Shown: positions 1 to 9,672, counted from the stretch's first letter. The stretch is DNA of 64,000 nt from Farysia itapuensis (GCA_023212645.1 JALBYC010000012.1:186001-250000), one strand, 5' to 3'. A program made the numbers and translations. The notes: generated by a model from the letters alone, not told the origin.

Positions 1-3000
1 AAAGCGCCGAAATCACCTGTCTGCTCGCATCGTCCTGCGCAGCTTTCGAAAGCGCACTGCTGGAGAAAGCTGCGTCCATGTAGTAGCGGACAATGTCGTC
101 AAACATGCCCATACGCTCGTACAAAAGCATTAGACCCTCGGTAAAGTCGTCCATCGAACACAGCATCACTGCATGGTTGACATCGTACGGGAGCGTAGCG
201 TGCTGTCGCAGTAGCTGCATTGCGCGGTCTTTGCTGCCCCCACCTTTGCGCCATGCTGTCAGATAGAGCTCGAGAAGCGTGTTCCAGATGCTTTTCTGAT
301 CAATCGTATCCTGGTCCTCGTACCCGTCCAGGTCTGCATCTGCTGAGAGACCGAGTTCTTGCAACGCTTCGTCTACGTCGTCCAGCTCGTCTGGTGCATT
401 GTCGTGATACGCAGGCGATCTGACCGGCGCATCCATGTCCACGGCCTGTCCCCATCGTGCCAGCGCCACTGTCTCCAGAAACCGGATAAATTGGGGCGAA
501 TGCTGAATAAAGTGCGCGAAAAACGTCCGAGGCGAGGGCAAATTGTAGGCCAGCATCTTCTCTTCGCGAATCAACGTATCTTCGCCCTTCTCGCCGACGT
601 CGGTGCTAGCGTCGCCTGGACCTCGTGTTGCTGCAGACGGCTCTTTCTCCGTTTCGGCAGCAGTCAGCGTCGAGTTTCGCTGAGAGGCGCGCGGACTTGC
701 AGTCACGCTGGCGCTGCTTTTACCGAATCCGCCGACTTGCAGGTAGCTGAGGTAGGCGGCGGCACTGCTCTTCTGGCCGCTTTGGGCAGCTGCGTTCTGG
801 TGGGCAGCCAGCTGGAGAGAGCTTTGTGCTGCGTCTGGAGCAGGTCGAAATGCGCCCGAGCACAGCTCGATGAGGAAATCCGTCGTCTGTTCGGGCATCT
901 CGTCCAGCAGGGTTTTGGCGTACTGCGTCATGCTGCCGATCGCATCGTCTGGTTCCAAGCCGCGTACGTAGGTTAGAGCGTCGTGGCAGTCGTGAGCGTC
1001 TTCGATCTGGATGCGCAGATACTCGCGGTGTTCGCCGTATCGTTTGGCCAAGTAGGCAGCGTGGCCGTAGTACCCCGCCTGCCGACACACGCGCATGGCG
1101 GTTTCCAGATCAAACGGCAAATCGTCCCGATCACCGGCATGCTCCGCATCGACACCTTCGGGAGACACCGGCCTCTCTGTTGGACCGTGAGGACGCTTGA
1201 TAAACCGGTCAAGTGACGCGACATCCTTGAGTTTGGTATAGCAGTTGAGTAGCAGCGTGGTATGATCTGAACTGGCCAAATTCTGCGCATGCAGCTCCTG
1301 CAGATACGTTGTGAGGTTCGTGATACGCTGCGCATCCAGAAACTTGCGGATGACAAACGACGGCTGGGTATGACCCACTGTTTTGACATACTGGGCCATT
1401 GCGCCGTCAAAATCGCCCTTGGAGTAGAGATGATCGCCGTAGCGCTGGTATATATCGCCCATGAGCGCCTCGATGCGTCCCACTGCGTCCTGGCTTGTCG
1501 CGCGCTCGGCGTGCGACTTGGCCAAGTTGACCGCGAGCAGAAAGAGACTTTTGCGGTAGAGAATGTCGAGTTTTGCACGAAGCGGTTTCTCGTCCAGCCG
1601 AGTCAGGTCACCGGTATCGCTCAGGACGAGGACTTCGCCCGACGGACCGACCCACGCTTCACGGATGCCGGACTCAAACGTCCCGCTGTAGGCCACCAGC
1701 TTGTTGTCCAGATCGAAGATGGTGATTTTCGCAATTTCGGCAGGCAGGTCGGTGTTTCTGGTGCGCGAGATCATGGGTGAGCTGCGCGGTCCTGGTGATC
1801 CGGTTGCCTGTTCCCGACTATGGACGAAATTGCGCACAGTGGCAGAGGTAGACGATGCCGAGGGCGCAAAGGGAGGCGAGACAATGATCAGTTGAGACGC
1901 CGATAGATGAATCGACGACTTGGGACTCTCATACGCCAAGCACGCTTCCCGGCCGTCCTGGCCGATGACATAGATAGCTTCGTCTCTCGCAATCACCATT
2001 TTACCCGCGGAGGCGAGTCGGGACCCGAGAACACTGCCGTTGCCGACGTTGGCAGCTTTGTGCGGTATCACAGCAGCGCAGCCCAACGCACTGCCAACAT
2101 CGTCCAGCACAGCGGCGCTTCCACCTGCGCCCTTTCCAGCGACAATATACCGCAGTACGCGAGACAGAGTGACGATAAACAGGTACACGGCTGTCGGCGC
2201 CAACTCGGGTTGGGCTGTAGCGGAACCTTTCTGCGTGGCGCGGGGATCACGCTGCCGTGGTAGTGGTCCCTTTCGGCCTCTGGACCCTGGTGTGCCTCGA
2301 GCCTCTTGTCTTGCTGGAGTGGTTGCCACCTCAGTGGCAGAGGTGGATGCAGATAGAGCCTCGGAAAAGCCAAGAGCAGTGACCGGTTCATGACCTCCGC
2401 TCTCGTTGACCGTGGGTTGGAAGACGACCTTGAACTTGGGCAGAGCAACTGCCGGCGACGGCCGGGTATTGTTCGCGGCGGCTGGAGCAAATCCGGCAGT
2501 GGCAGCAGCTGCCATGAGGGCGCTATCGAGACCGCGAATGAGAAGCACAGTGCCATCAGCCAGCGCCACGGACAGGTAGGATTGAGACGGAGAGTGCGCA
2601 AGGGCGGCAATGGGATGTGGCCGACTACCGTGCTGCACCTTGCCTTCTGCCAACAGCCGCGGCATCCAGTTCCCACCTTCCTGTGCGGCATTCGTGGCAC
2701 TCTTGGCGGCTCGAATGTCCCAGATGCGGAGAATAGGGAAGCGGGAGCTGTCCTCCTCTCCTAGCGATACGACTCTGCCACGTGCATCCGTGGAGAGATG
2801 TGTGACTCTACCCGACACGCCAGACGAGGAAAAGGCATCCCACGCCGCCAGCTCGGCGTAAGACTCTGGGTCCAGAACCTGGATGGTGCCGTGGATTGTA
2901 CCCACTAAAATGCACGGCTGGCGGCTCGACTTGCTCGAAGAGGGTACATCAGCAGAAGTGGAAGCTACATCAGAGCTGAGAGCTGCTGCGGGCGGACGGA

Positions 3001-3199
3001 TGGGACACTGACAGACGGCTGCCACCTCGTTGGGATTGCGTAAAGCAGCTGGAGACTGTCCAAAGTCATTGGCGTCACGAAGCGGAGAAGACTCGAAGAA
3101 GGAGAACTGGCGCCAGGCTGGACCAGCTGCCGCTGCCGCAGCTGCAACAGAAGCTGCACCTCCTGGCTCTGCTTCTTGCAGTGCAGCTCTCGCCGGCAT
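1..3199 (-). CDS. VPS11: VPS11, HOPS/CORVET core subunit (C-terminus cut by window edge)
   Basis: This is a single open frame from an ATG at 3199 to the left edge, 1066 codons with no stop, so the C-terminus is missing. The start MPARAALQEAEPG is followed by the family-typical WRQFSFFES, then a WD-like beta-propeller half (for example ILVGTIHGTIQVLDPESY and FPILRIWDIRAA). Next come the hallmark FDLDNKLVAYSGTF and LYRKSLFLLAVNLAKSHAER segments and an alpha-solenoid (YNLPSPRTFFAHFIQHSPQF). Known role: Vps11 is a scaffold of the HOPS and CORVET tethering complexes that drive Rab-dependent fusion at vacuole and endosome. It normally ends in a RING-type zinc finger, which would lie to the left of this window. 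No intron is needed in the visible part. The identity is firm. Confidence 0.93.
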   Translation of the reverse strand, partial: MPARAALQEAEPGGAASVAAAAAAAGPAWRQFSFFESSPLRDANDFGQSPAALRNPNEVAAVCQCPIRPPAAALSSDVASTSADVPSSSKSSRQPCILVGTIHGTIQVLDPESYAELAAWDAFSSSGVSGRVTHLSTDARGRVVSLGEEDSSRFPILRIWDIRAAKSATNAAQEGGNWMPRLLAEGKVQHGSRPHPIAALAHSPSQSYLSVALADGTVLLIRGLDSALMAAAATAGFAPAAANNTRPSPAVALPKFKVVFQPTVNESGGHEPVTALGFSEALSASTSATEVATTPARQEARGTPGSRGRKGPLPRQRDPRATQKGSATAQPELAPTAVYLFIVTLSRVLRYIVAGKGAGGSAAVLDDVGSALGCAAVIPHKAANVGNGSVLGSRLASAGKMVIARDEAIYVIGQDGREACLAYESPKSSIHLSASQLIIVSPPFAPSASSTSATVRNFVHSREQATGSPGPRSSPMISRTRNTDLPAEIAKITIFDLDNKLVAYSGTFESGIREAWVGPSGEVLVLSDTGDLTRLDEKPLRAKLDILYRKSLFLLAVNLAKSHAERATSQDAVGRIEALMGDIYQRYGDHLYSKGDFDGAMAQYVKTVGHTQPSFVIRKFLDAQRITNLTTYLQELHAQNLASSDHTTLLLNCYTKLKDVASLDRFIKRPHGPTERPVSPEGVDAEHAGDRDDLPFDLETAMRVCRQAGYYGHAAYLAKRYGEHREYLRIQIEDAHDCHDALTYVRGLEPDDAIGSMTQYAKTLLDEMPEQTTDFLIELCSGAFRPAPDAAQSSLQLAAHQNAAAQSGQKSSAAAYLSYLQVGGFGKSSASVTASPRASQRNSTLTAAETEKEPSAATRGPGDASTDVGEKGEDTLIREEKMLAYNLPSPRTFFAHFIQHSPQFIRFLETVALARWGQAVDMDAPVRSPAYHDNAPDELDDVDEALQELGLSADADLDGYEDQDTIDQKSIWNTLLELYLTAWRKGGGSKDRAMQLLRQHATLPYDVNHAVMLCSMDDFTEGLMLLYERMGMFDDIVRYYMDAAFSSSALSKAAQDDASRQVISAL

Positions 3200-3367
3200 C
3201 GCTTTAATGGATGATGGTGGCCAATGGAGCGAGAATAGTGAGTCTGTGCATCTCGTTTGTGCACCTTCCCGATCTTACATTCTAAACGCGAAAACGCAGC
3301 TTTCTGAAAAAATATGCCGATAAACATGTTTCTCAACTTATTTTTCACCACACTTTTTCACCACATT

Positions 3368-3374
3368 TGTTAGA
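3368..3374 (-). promoter_or_regulatory. TCTAACA motif upstream of VPS11
   Basis: The exact heptamer lies on the coding strand of VPS11, about 170 bp upstream of its ATG. It is one of ten exact intergenic copies in the window. Confidence 0.4.
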
Positions 3375-3400
3375 TTCAGTAAATTTCTCCGCCTTTCGGC

Positions 3401-3470
3401 TAGCTTTCGAGCTTTCGAGCTTTTGCTAGCTAGCTAGCTTCTGAGCTTTTGAGCTTTTGCGCTCTTGCGC
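3401..3470. repeat. Degenerate AGCTTT(T/C) tandem array
   Basis: The array has repeated units of the type GAGCTTTT and GAGCTTTC with a central run of TAGC units. It is non-coding and lies 200-270 bp upstream of the VPS11 ATG. It looks like slippage-derived low-complexity DNA, or a poly-site promoter element. Confidence 0.6.
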
Positions 3471-3668
3471 CTTTTTCGTTGAATTCTTATCGAGCTGGCT
3501 ACGTTTCGGGTGTTCATTACACCACCTTATCGCACTATAAAGTGAGTGAGCTATCGCAGTATTTGACCGCGAGTTTGCCGGACAAGCCCTTGAACATGAG
3601 TCTCTATGGTTTGTCATGAACATGCGCTATGAGCTCTTGACAGCATGCTACAATGCCTTCGGGGCTGT

Positions 3669-5924
3669 CTAGTTGAGATCGCCTCCCAACCAGGCAAAGA
3701 CAAGGAAAGCAACGCCGTAAGGTGTAGCTAGTCTCTTGAGTGCCCATGTGACTCTTCCCGACGCCCAGTATCGCGTACCACGCTGTAGGGTGGAATTGTC
3801 ACTGGCGCCACCGCCGCCGCCGATTTTTGCCAAGATGGGAGCAGGTCTCGCCGGATGCTTTCCGTTGGCGAAGCTGCTGTTGACGGGATTGTTACGGACC
3901 CAGTTGCGCTTTACCTTGTCTTCCGGGGATTCAGCGACACTTCTGCGACGCGAGGCGAGTGACATGTGCAGCGTTTTTTGAGCGACGGTTGTAAACGCTG
4001 GCATGGAAGTGCTCTTGCCTGGGGATGCATGCGGGCTGGCGCTGCTGCCTCGTGTTGGCCGTAGTTGCTTGTTCACACCTGCAGCGTCGCGCACAATCTG
4101 ATTGTCCAGAACCAACTTGGGGATTTCGGGCAAGAAGGGCGCGATGAAGTACGTGTGTAGCAGCATGACGGGCTTGGACATTCTGTCAGCGTCCGGGGCG
4201 CCATACTTTCGATCCAGCTTGATAGTAGACTGGGCATGTTCGAGGAGCAACGTCAGTGCACCTGGGCGAGTAGCCAGCGTCGGGGATGGGTGTGCGTGCG
4301 TGCGAGATGCAGATGCTACGTGTATTGCCGCGGCAGTAGCAACCCGTTTTCTGCCTTGAGTCGGACGCGCCGTGCGGTGGGAAGTACGCTTTGCTGCTCG
4401 TCCTTGTATCTTTGCTAAAGTCATGCCGCGGAGAGGAGCCCGCGAGTGACGCCTACGTCGGAGGGCATGCATGTGCTTGCCACGCCGTACAGCTGTATGA
4501 CGACGATGCTGAGCTCGAAGCAGTGCTGGTCCTGCGCCTTTTGCGGCGAACAGTTGACGATGCTTGCGCGATCCTGGCTTGGCCTTGATCAAGTGAGCAC
4601 TCTTATGCGCCTTGTGTTTGTGGGACTGCGCTTCGGGCTCCCGTTTGCCTTGTTCCCACTGCTTGCGGCCCTCCCAAATGACGACGCGCATCAGCTCAAA
4701 CGGTCGACCCAGCAGCTCATACGACAGAGCTCCAATGGCACCCCCTACCAGCAAGATGATGACGGCAACAACACGCCCTTGCACCGTTCGCGACTGGTTG
4801 TAGCTGAAATCGGCATCGTCTGCACCCTTGCGCCCCTCTCGTAATGATTCTCTAAGCCCGTCAGTATGCACATCACCGTCTGTGTCAGTGGACTGTGATG
4901 GCAAGACGATCCCAAGCCCGCGACCGTTGAAGAAAGCACTGATCCTATCCACCGAAGTCGATGCGTAAAAGGCGCAGCGTCGAGAGACTTCAAAGATGCA
5001 GAAGAAGGAGCCAAAGCCGACACTGTCGCGGATCAGGGAGAGGGCCAGACCGGAGCCGTGAATGCCGCCTCGCCAACGTTTGAGACGCTTTTCCCACTCT
5101 TGTCGCTTCTCCGGCGAAAGTCCGAACCTCTGCTGCGTACTCGCTGTAGCCTCTCGACCTTGGAACGTAGCACGCAGCTTATCAAGAGCGATGGAGGCGC
5201 GTGATTGTGTCTTGGAGCTGGCTATGGTATCGTGGTGTACGGCTTGGACCAACTTGTCCCGAGCAACGGCGGGGGCAAAGGGGAGAATGGCTGCGTGCAG
5301 AATGGCCCTCCAGGAAATGGTGGACATGTGTCTGACCGAGGAAGTATGACCACCGGCGCGTTTGCGTCCATGCGAGCTGGCTCGAGGATGGACATTCTGC
5401 TGCATAATGTACCGCACATTGTCCAGCGGTGCTGAGAGGAAGCACTGTGCTGCACCAGCTACAGCGCCTGAGACCGTAACAATCCACAATGGCGTCCACT
5501 CATGCTCCTGATGCTCGACATGCGCTTCTGTACGCTGCCTCGATTTGGCCAGCAGGCGAGACTCTGTGATGCTATACGCCTCAAACAGCGTGAATCCAAT
5601 GGCAGTATTGAACAATAAAGGCGGAAGCAGTAAGTGGGGCAAGAAACTGGATTTCTCTCGCCGCAGAAGGGATCGTAGGTAGCGGAGGGAGAGTCCGGAC
5701 TTGCCCTCGCGCTTTGCCATGGCCTCGAGGATGGTCCATGACGAGAGCTTGACTGGCCTGAACAGACGGACGGGACGTTTGAAGAGAAAGGCGAGGGTGC
5801 CAAAGAGAGACCGGACTATAGCGCCACCCAACGACTCCTGCTTTGACTGTTCGCGCTGCTTGCGCTTCCGCTTGGGCTGCGACGTCGATGTGCTGACATC
5901 TGGCGATGCCGACAAGGACGCCAT
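3669..5924 (-). CDS. Divergent mitochondrial carrier (SLC25)-like protein
   Basis: The chosen ATG at 5924 (MASLSASPDVSTSTSQ) gives 751 residues. Carrier-like segments are visible: VSGAVAGAAQCFLSAPLDNV (first P-x-D-x-x-[RK] type element), a central RDSVGFGSFFCIFEVSRR that resembles the even-helix 'RD..gfg.yF..YE' pattern, and VGGAIGALSYELLGRPFELM. Between the last carrier element and the C-terminal part sits a very basic His/Arg/Lys stretch of about 130 residues that carriers lack. The protein is more than twice the usual carrier length of about 300. The open frame continues upstream to an ATG at 6117. Using that ATG would need either a read-through 30-residue segment or a short intron, and it would overlap the JTB-like gene, so I prefer 5924. 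Substrate unknown. Confidence 0.6.
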   Translation of the reverse strand: MASLSASPDVSTSTSQPKRKRKQREQSKQESLGGAIVRSLFGTLAFLFKRPVRLFRPVKLSSWTILEAMAKREGKSGLSLRYLRSLLRREKSSFLPHLLLPPLLFNTAIGFTLFEAYSITESRLLAKSRQRTEAHVEHQEHEWTPLWIVTVSGAVAGAAQCFLSAPLDNVRYIMQQNVHPRASSHGRKRAGGHTSSVRHMSTISWRAILHAAILPFAPAVARDKLVQAVHHDTIASSKTQSRASIALDKLRATFQGREATASTQQRFGLSPEKRQEWEKRLKRWRGGIHGSGLALSLIRDSVGFGSFFCIFEVSRRCAFYASTSVDRISAFFNGRGLGIVLPSQSTDTDGDVHTDGLRESLREGRKGADDADFSYNQSRTVQGRVVAVIILLVGGAIGALSYELLGRPFELMRVVIWEGRKQWEQGKREPEAQSHKHKAHKSAHLIKAKPGSRKHRQLFAAKGAGPALLRAQHRRHTAVRRGKHMHALRRRRHSRAPLRGMTLAKIQGRAAKRTSHRTARPTQGRKRVATAAAIHVASASRTHAHPSPTLATRPGALTLLLEHAQSTIKLDRKYGAPDADRMSKPVMLLHTYFIAPFLPEIPKLVLDNQIVRDAAGVNKQLRPTRGSSASPHASPGKSTSMPAFTTVAQKTLHMSLASRRRSVAESPEDKVKRNWVRNNPVNSSFANGKHPARPAPILAKIGGGGGASDNSTLQRGTRYWASGRVTWALKRLATPYGVAFLVFAWLGGDLN

Positions 5925-6039
5925 TGACAGCTTGCCATACGAAGTAGCGAAAGCCTTTCTTTTGCCGCCCCCAAAAAGGACAAATAAAAGGGTCCACCCA
6001 AGCTCCAACTGCTCTTCCTTACCAAAACCCACCCCGTCC
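5925..6039. promoter_or_regulatory. Bidirectional promoter, carrier-like / JTB-like
   Basis: This 115 bp gap lies between the two divergent ATGs I prefer. It holds an A-rich TATA-like AAATAAAAG at 5982-5990, 50 bp before the plus-strand ATG. The same DNA is open on both strands, so the boundary is uncertain. Confidence 0.35.
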
Positions 6040-6901
6040 ATGAAGCCATCGTCGAGCACAGACGGCAGGCCACGGCGGCGTGCGCGCTCAAGACTTACAA
6101 AGCTGTCGCTGCTCATGATGACGTTCTTCTTGCAGTCGGCTGCTGCCTTGCAATGGCGCAGAGACGGGTGGAGACCAGACTCAGAACGGACAGGCAATTC
6201 CTTCCGCTTGGGAGACGGCCAGAATCAAGGTGTCAAGGTGATTGGATACCAAGGCGAGTGGCCGCTCTGGTCCGACTTTCGAGCCAAGCAGATCCAGTTG
6301 GACAAGCTAGCCAACCAGCCATCAAGCAGCACTACAGCACCAGCAGCAGCAGGAACGGGGACTAGCAGCAGCAGCAGCGGTGATACAACAAAGCCAGTCT
6401 TTGTATGTATGCCGATAGGCGACTGCAATGCCTGTCCAGACGACGTAGTACGTATCTTCCCCCCTGCGCAACAGTGGCAAAGTATACACTACTGACACAC
6501 TATTCCCATTTCAGCTACACTTTCCCTATTGTCGACCGTACAACAATCGCCGACGAGTGGCGTGTCAAGAGGTTGTCAACCCATCCGACCCAGCATCGGT
6601 ACAACTGGCACTGTCACAGGCACCTGCTTCCTCCACCACTGGCTGGGAAGCATGCGGCAAGTCACCCAAGGCCGAGGCACAAGACTACTTTCAACTGATT
6701 GTAAGTATAAATTTCAGCTCAAGGGCCACGCCGATGCTGATCTGGGTCTTTCTATGTTTCTAGGCGTTTCTGGCAGGGATTGCACTCGGGTCGATCTATG
6801 TGTTTGTATGGCGACAAAGGGTGCTGTTGCAGCGACAGACGGAGGAGTTGCAGTCCAGAGTGTCAGGCCATCGACGTCGAGCTACGCTGTACACTGTATA
6901 A
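6040..6901 (+). CDS. JTB-like single-pass membrane protein (three exons)
   Basis: The model joins 6040-6447, 6515-6700 and 6764-6901, giving 243 residues in one frame. Intron 1 (GTACGT, branch CTGAC at 6492, acceptor TTTCAG) is 67 bp, although a donor 3 bp earlier (6445) also fits. Intron 2 (GTAAGT to TTTCTAG) is 63 bp. The N-terminus has an arginine-rich stretch and a hydrophobic core (LSLLMMTFFLQSAAAL) like a signal sequence. The lumenal part has paired cysteines (CMPIGDCNAC, FPYCRPYN, VACQEV, GWEACGKSPKAEAQDYF). One transmembrane helix (FLAGIALGSIYVFVW) follows, then a short basic, Gln-rich tail. The order of Cys-rich domain, WxxCxxS, TM and charged tail matches JTB (jumping translocation breakpoint) proteins. 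That assignment is inference. A second ATG at 6115 is an alternative start. Confidence 0.5.
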
Positions 6902-6974
6902 TTAGAAACTTTGAATTGCAATCACAATTGAAAGCAAAGCAGTGCACCATACCAGTTTCACACCACCACCACCA

Positions 6975-7004
6975 ATGAGACAGAATGCTCATCCATGCCT
7001 CTGA
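6975..7004 (+). promoter_or_regulatory. Short overlapping uORF at the PIP5K start
   Basis: ATG at 6975 opens nine codons and stops at 7002-7004, past the main ATG at 6985 and in another frame. If transcripts include it, scanning ribosomes that use it would miss the PIP5K start. No transcript start is known, so it may be untranscribed. Confidence 0.35.
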
Positions 7005-9672
7005 AGCAGAGACACTCAACTCCATCCGCTTTGCTTTGGAGCGCGAGGAACAGCAGATCCGGGTCAACGATGGCACCGGCGAAGTATACGACATCACCAT
7101 CTCCCGTTCAGCTCCCTATGCCTCTCCCGTAGTCTCCAGAACAGCGACGCCCAGCAACGTCAGCGAGCCAGCTCACACGTCCACCACATCAGCAGGTCAT
7201 CGTATCTTGCGCCTACCGCAGCTTGTGAGCAAACGCACCCATGCTGTGCCCAATGGCAATGCAGCAGCTTCCCCTCTCTCGACCGAAGACAAGCCGCTTC
7301 CCGTCGTGCTCGAGTCGAGTCAGAGCAGCACCGATGCCGGTTCAGACACACAGCAGGCATCCTCCTCGTCCAGCTACACTGCTCCTACACGGCACCATCC
7401 CTTTCTCAGCGAGCTGCCGCCATCTCCACCCCTCGAAGCCGACTACGTCGCCGGTCAAGACTCTCGCAATGGTCTCATCAACTCGATTTACAATCCAGCA
7501 GAGTCTCGCGCCAACGGTGACACGCCAGCACCGCCAAAGGCACCCAAGGCTCGTCGTGCCTATACCTCCGAGCTCGATCGGACCATCTCTGCCAACGGTC
7601 AGCAGAATGGCAGTCCGGAGCGATTCACAGCAGAGCCATTGTCCATTGATGAAGGCTCGCCTAAAAGCAATCTGGGCAATCTGCAGCAGCGTCGCTTTGG
7701 TTCGACTGCTTCTACAGCTAGCACGGCCTATCGCACCGCCTCGTCCCACGGCAGTTCAGGATCTGATGACGGCCAAGCAGGGGCCTCTTCTTCCTCTCGC
7801 ACAGCGCAAATCGCAGAGTACAGGGGCATGTCGGAGCCGCCCGCCATTCGGCTCACGCACGACGCCTCTCCCTACTCCCACACCGAATCGACGACGCTTG
7901 AACCTGACGCGGCACAGGCAGCAGCCGTCAATGGTCGGCTCAACATGCCGCGGCGCAACACAACAGGGTCCTCCCTCCAGGGTCGCCGAGGCAGCAACAG
8001 TGTCGCACAGTCTCGACGCTCCAGTCGCGATCGAGACGCCAATTTCAGCTCGGGTGGTCACAGCATCTTGCCCAACGACATGCCTAGTTCGCCCACCACC
8101 GATATGCAGAATCTAGCGCTGCGCACGGGAGATGCTGCCTTTGACGAAGAAGCGGCCAAGCACGCGGATCAACTGCGACGAGATCGTAGATACAAGGAGC
8201 AAAAGGCGCGTGATGCAGCTGTCGAGGAAGAGCAGACCGACGGCGATCCTGCCGCACTGGGTGGTACGCTGACCCGATCCAAAACGATGCGTGATTGGAG
8301 ACTGCGTGAAAAGGAGCGTGAGGAAGAAATGGAGCCCAAAGTGCTCGTCGGCAACCTGGTCGGCGAGGGACACGCCAACTATGCGCTCATGTACAACATG
8401 CTCACCGGCATCCGCATTGGCGTCTCCCGTTGCCAGGCCAAAACCAAACGCACCCTCTGTGACGCCGACTTTACCGCCAAACACAAAATCACCTTTGACA
8501 TTATCGGAAACGAATTGACCCCGACAGCCAAGTACGACTTCAAGTTCAAAGACTACGCCCCCTGGGTCTTTCGTGAGCTTCGCGAGTACTTTTACCTCGA
8601 CGCGGCTGATTACCTGCTCTCGCTTACGTCCAAGTACATTCTGAGCGAGTTGGGCTCCCCGGGTAAGAGTGGGTCCTTTTTCTACTTTTCCCGCGACTAC
8701 CGCTTCATCATCAAGACCATCCGGCACGAGGAGCACAAATTTCTGCTCCGCATTCTCAAGGATTACCACGAGCATGTCAAGGCGAATCCGCACACGCTGC
8801 TCAGTCGATTCTACGGTCTGCATCGTGTCAAGCTGCCACATGGGCGCAAGATTCACTTTGTCATTATGAACAACCTCTTCCCGCCACACCGCGATATTCA
8901 CGAGACGTACGATCTCAAAGGTTCTTCGGTTGGCCGTGAGTATCCAGAGGAAAAAGCGGCGGCCAAGAAGGGCGCCGTGCTCAAGGATCTCAACTGGCTC
9001 AAGCGCAGACGCGAGATTGAGCTTGGACCAGAGAAACGGGCTCTGTTTGAGGCCCAGCTCAGGAGTGACGTAGCCCTACTGCAGCGGCTCAACATTATGG
9101 ACTACTCGCTGCTCATCGGCCTGCACGACATGCGGAGGGGGAACAAGGAAAACCTGCGCCAGGACAACCTGCGTGTCTTCCAGCCCGAGACCAAGGATCT
9201 GAAGCGGCAGCCGACGCAGGTCAGCAGGGGCGGCGCCGGTTCAGGCAGTGAAAAGGACGCCTCTGCTCTTCGTCAGGCGGTGCGTCGCTCAGATCCAAAG
9301 GCACTCAACGCACAGCAAGTCACCAAACTCCCCGATCGCGACGTCAGCGAACGTCGCCACTTTTTGTTCTACCAGGACGAAGGTGGTTTCCGCTCCACCG
9401 ATGAGGCCAACCGACCGGGACACATGATCTACTACCTCGGCGTCATCGACCTCTTTACCCCTTACACCTATGTCAAACGCGGCGAGACCTTCTGGAAAGG
9501 CCTCCGTGGCAGTCGACACATGATCAGCTCCGTCCCGCCCAAAGAATACGGCCAGCGCTTCTTCAATTTTCTCTCAAGCGTCCTCACTGGCGGTGACAAG
9601 AGTCGTATGCCCAAAATGTGGGGGTTCCCTCCCAAATCCACACAGCAAAATTCCGCTCCCAAAGAACAGTAA
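6985..9672 (+). CDS. MSS4: Phosphatidylinositol-4-phosphate 5-kinase (Mss4/Its3)
   Basis: This is an 895-residue, intronless ORF. Residues 1 to about 440 are Ser/Pro-rich and probably disordered. The PIP-kinase fold runs from about 448 to 865: the opening NYALMYNMLTGIRIGVSRC, the nucleotide-binding FFYFSRDYRFIIKTIRHEE, the DLKGSSVGR motif near 643, IMDYSLLIGLHD near 704, and an activation-loop region with FTPYTYVKRGETFWKGL near 830. The enzyme makes PI(4,5)P2 at the plasma membrane and controls actin, endocytosis and cell integrity. The ATG at 6985 has A at -3. It lies only 83 bp after the JTB-like stop and is overlapped by a nine-codon upstream ORF (6975-7004). Confidence 0.95.
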   Translation: MLIHASEAETLNSIRFALEREEQQIRVNDGTGEVYDITISRSAPYASPVVSRTATPSNVSEPAHTSTTSAGHRILRLPQLVSKRTHAVPNGNAAASPLSTEDKPLPVVLESSQSSTDAGSDTQQASSSSSYTAPTRHHPFLSELPPSPPLEADYVAGQDSRNGLINSIYNPAESRANGDTPAPPKAPKARRAYTSELDRTISANGQQNGSPERFTAEPLSIDEGSPKSNLGNLQQRRFGSTASTASTAYRTASSHGSSGSDDGQAGASSSSRTAQIAEYRGMSEPPAIRLTHDASPYSHTESTTLEPDAAQAAAVNGRLNMPRRNTTGSSLQGRRGSNSVAQSRRSSRDRDANFSSGGHSILPNDMPSSPTTDMQNLALRTGDAAFDEEAAKHADQLRRDRRYKEQKARDAAVEEEQTDGDPAALGGTLTRSKTMRDWRLREKEREEEMEPKVLVGNLVGEGHANYALMYNMLTGIRIGVSRCQAKTKRTLCDADFTAKHKITFDIIGNELTPTAKYDFKFKDYAPWVFRELREYFYLDAADYLLSLTSKYILSELGSPGKSGSFFYFSRDYRFIIKTIRHEEHKFLLRILKDYHEHVKANPHTLLSRFYGLHRVKLPHGRKIHFVIMNNLFPPHRDIHETYDLKGSSVGREYPEEKAAAKKGAVLKDLNWLKRRREIELGPEKRALFEAQLRSDVALLQRLNIMDYSLLIGLHDMRRGNKENLRQDNLRVFQPETKDLKRQPTQVSRGGAGSGSEKDASALRQAVRRSDPKALNAQQVTKLPDRDVSERRHFLFYQDEGGFRSTDEANRPGHMIYYLGVIDLFTPYTYVKRGETFWKGLRGSRHMISSVPPKEYGQRFFNFLSSVLTGGDKSRMPKMWGFPPKSTQQNSAPKEQ

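Larger units (their letters stand above)
3200..3668. other. Intergenic, VPS11 promoter side
   Basis: This is the 469 bp between the VPS11 start and the stop of the carrier-like gene, both on the minus strand. I see no gene in it. It holds a TCTAACA motif reading toward VPS11 and a low-complexity AGCTTT-type array (both listed separately). Confidence 0.6.

Noticed and set aside
5925..6197. Extra 91 N-terminal residues on the carrier-like protein
   Set aside because: It would overlap the JTB-like signal region, and the internal ATG at 5924 gives a natural start. An intron-containing version remains possible.
8113..8901. Long open frame antisense to the PIP5-kinase domain
   Set aside because: Its composition mirrors codon bias of the sense gene, it uses no recognisable motif, and the sense frame is a clear kinase. 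The same applies to antisense frames over VPS11, NHX1, GCN20 and others.
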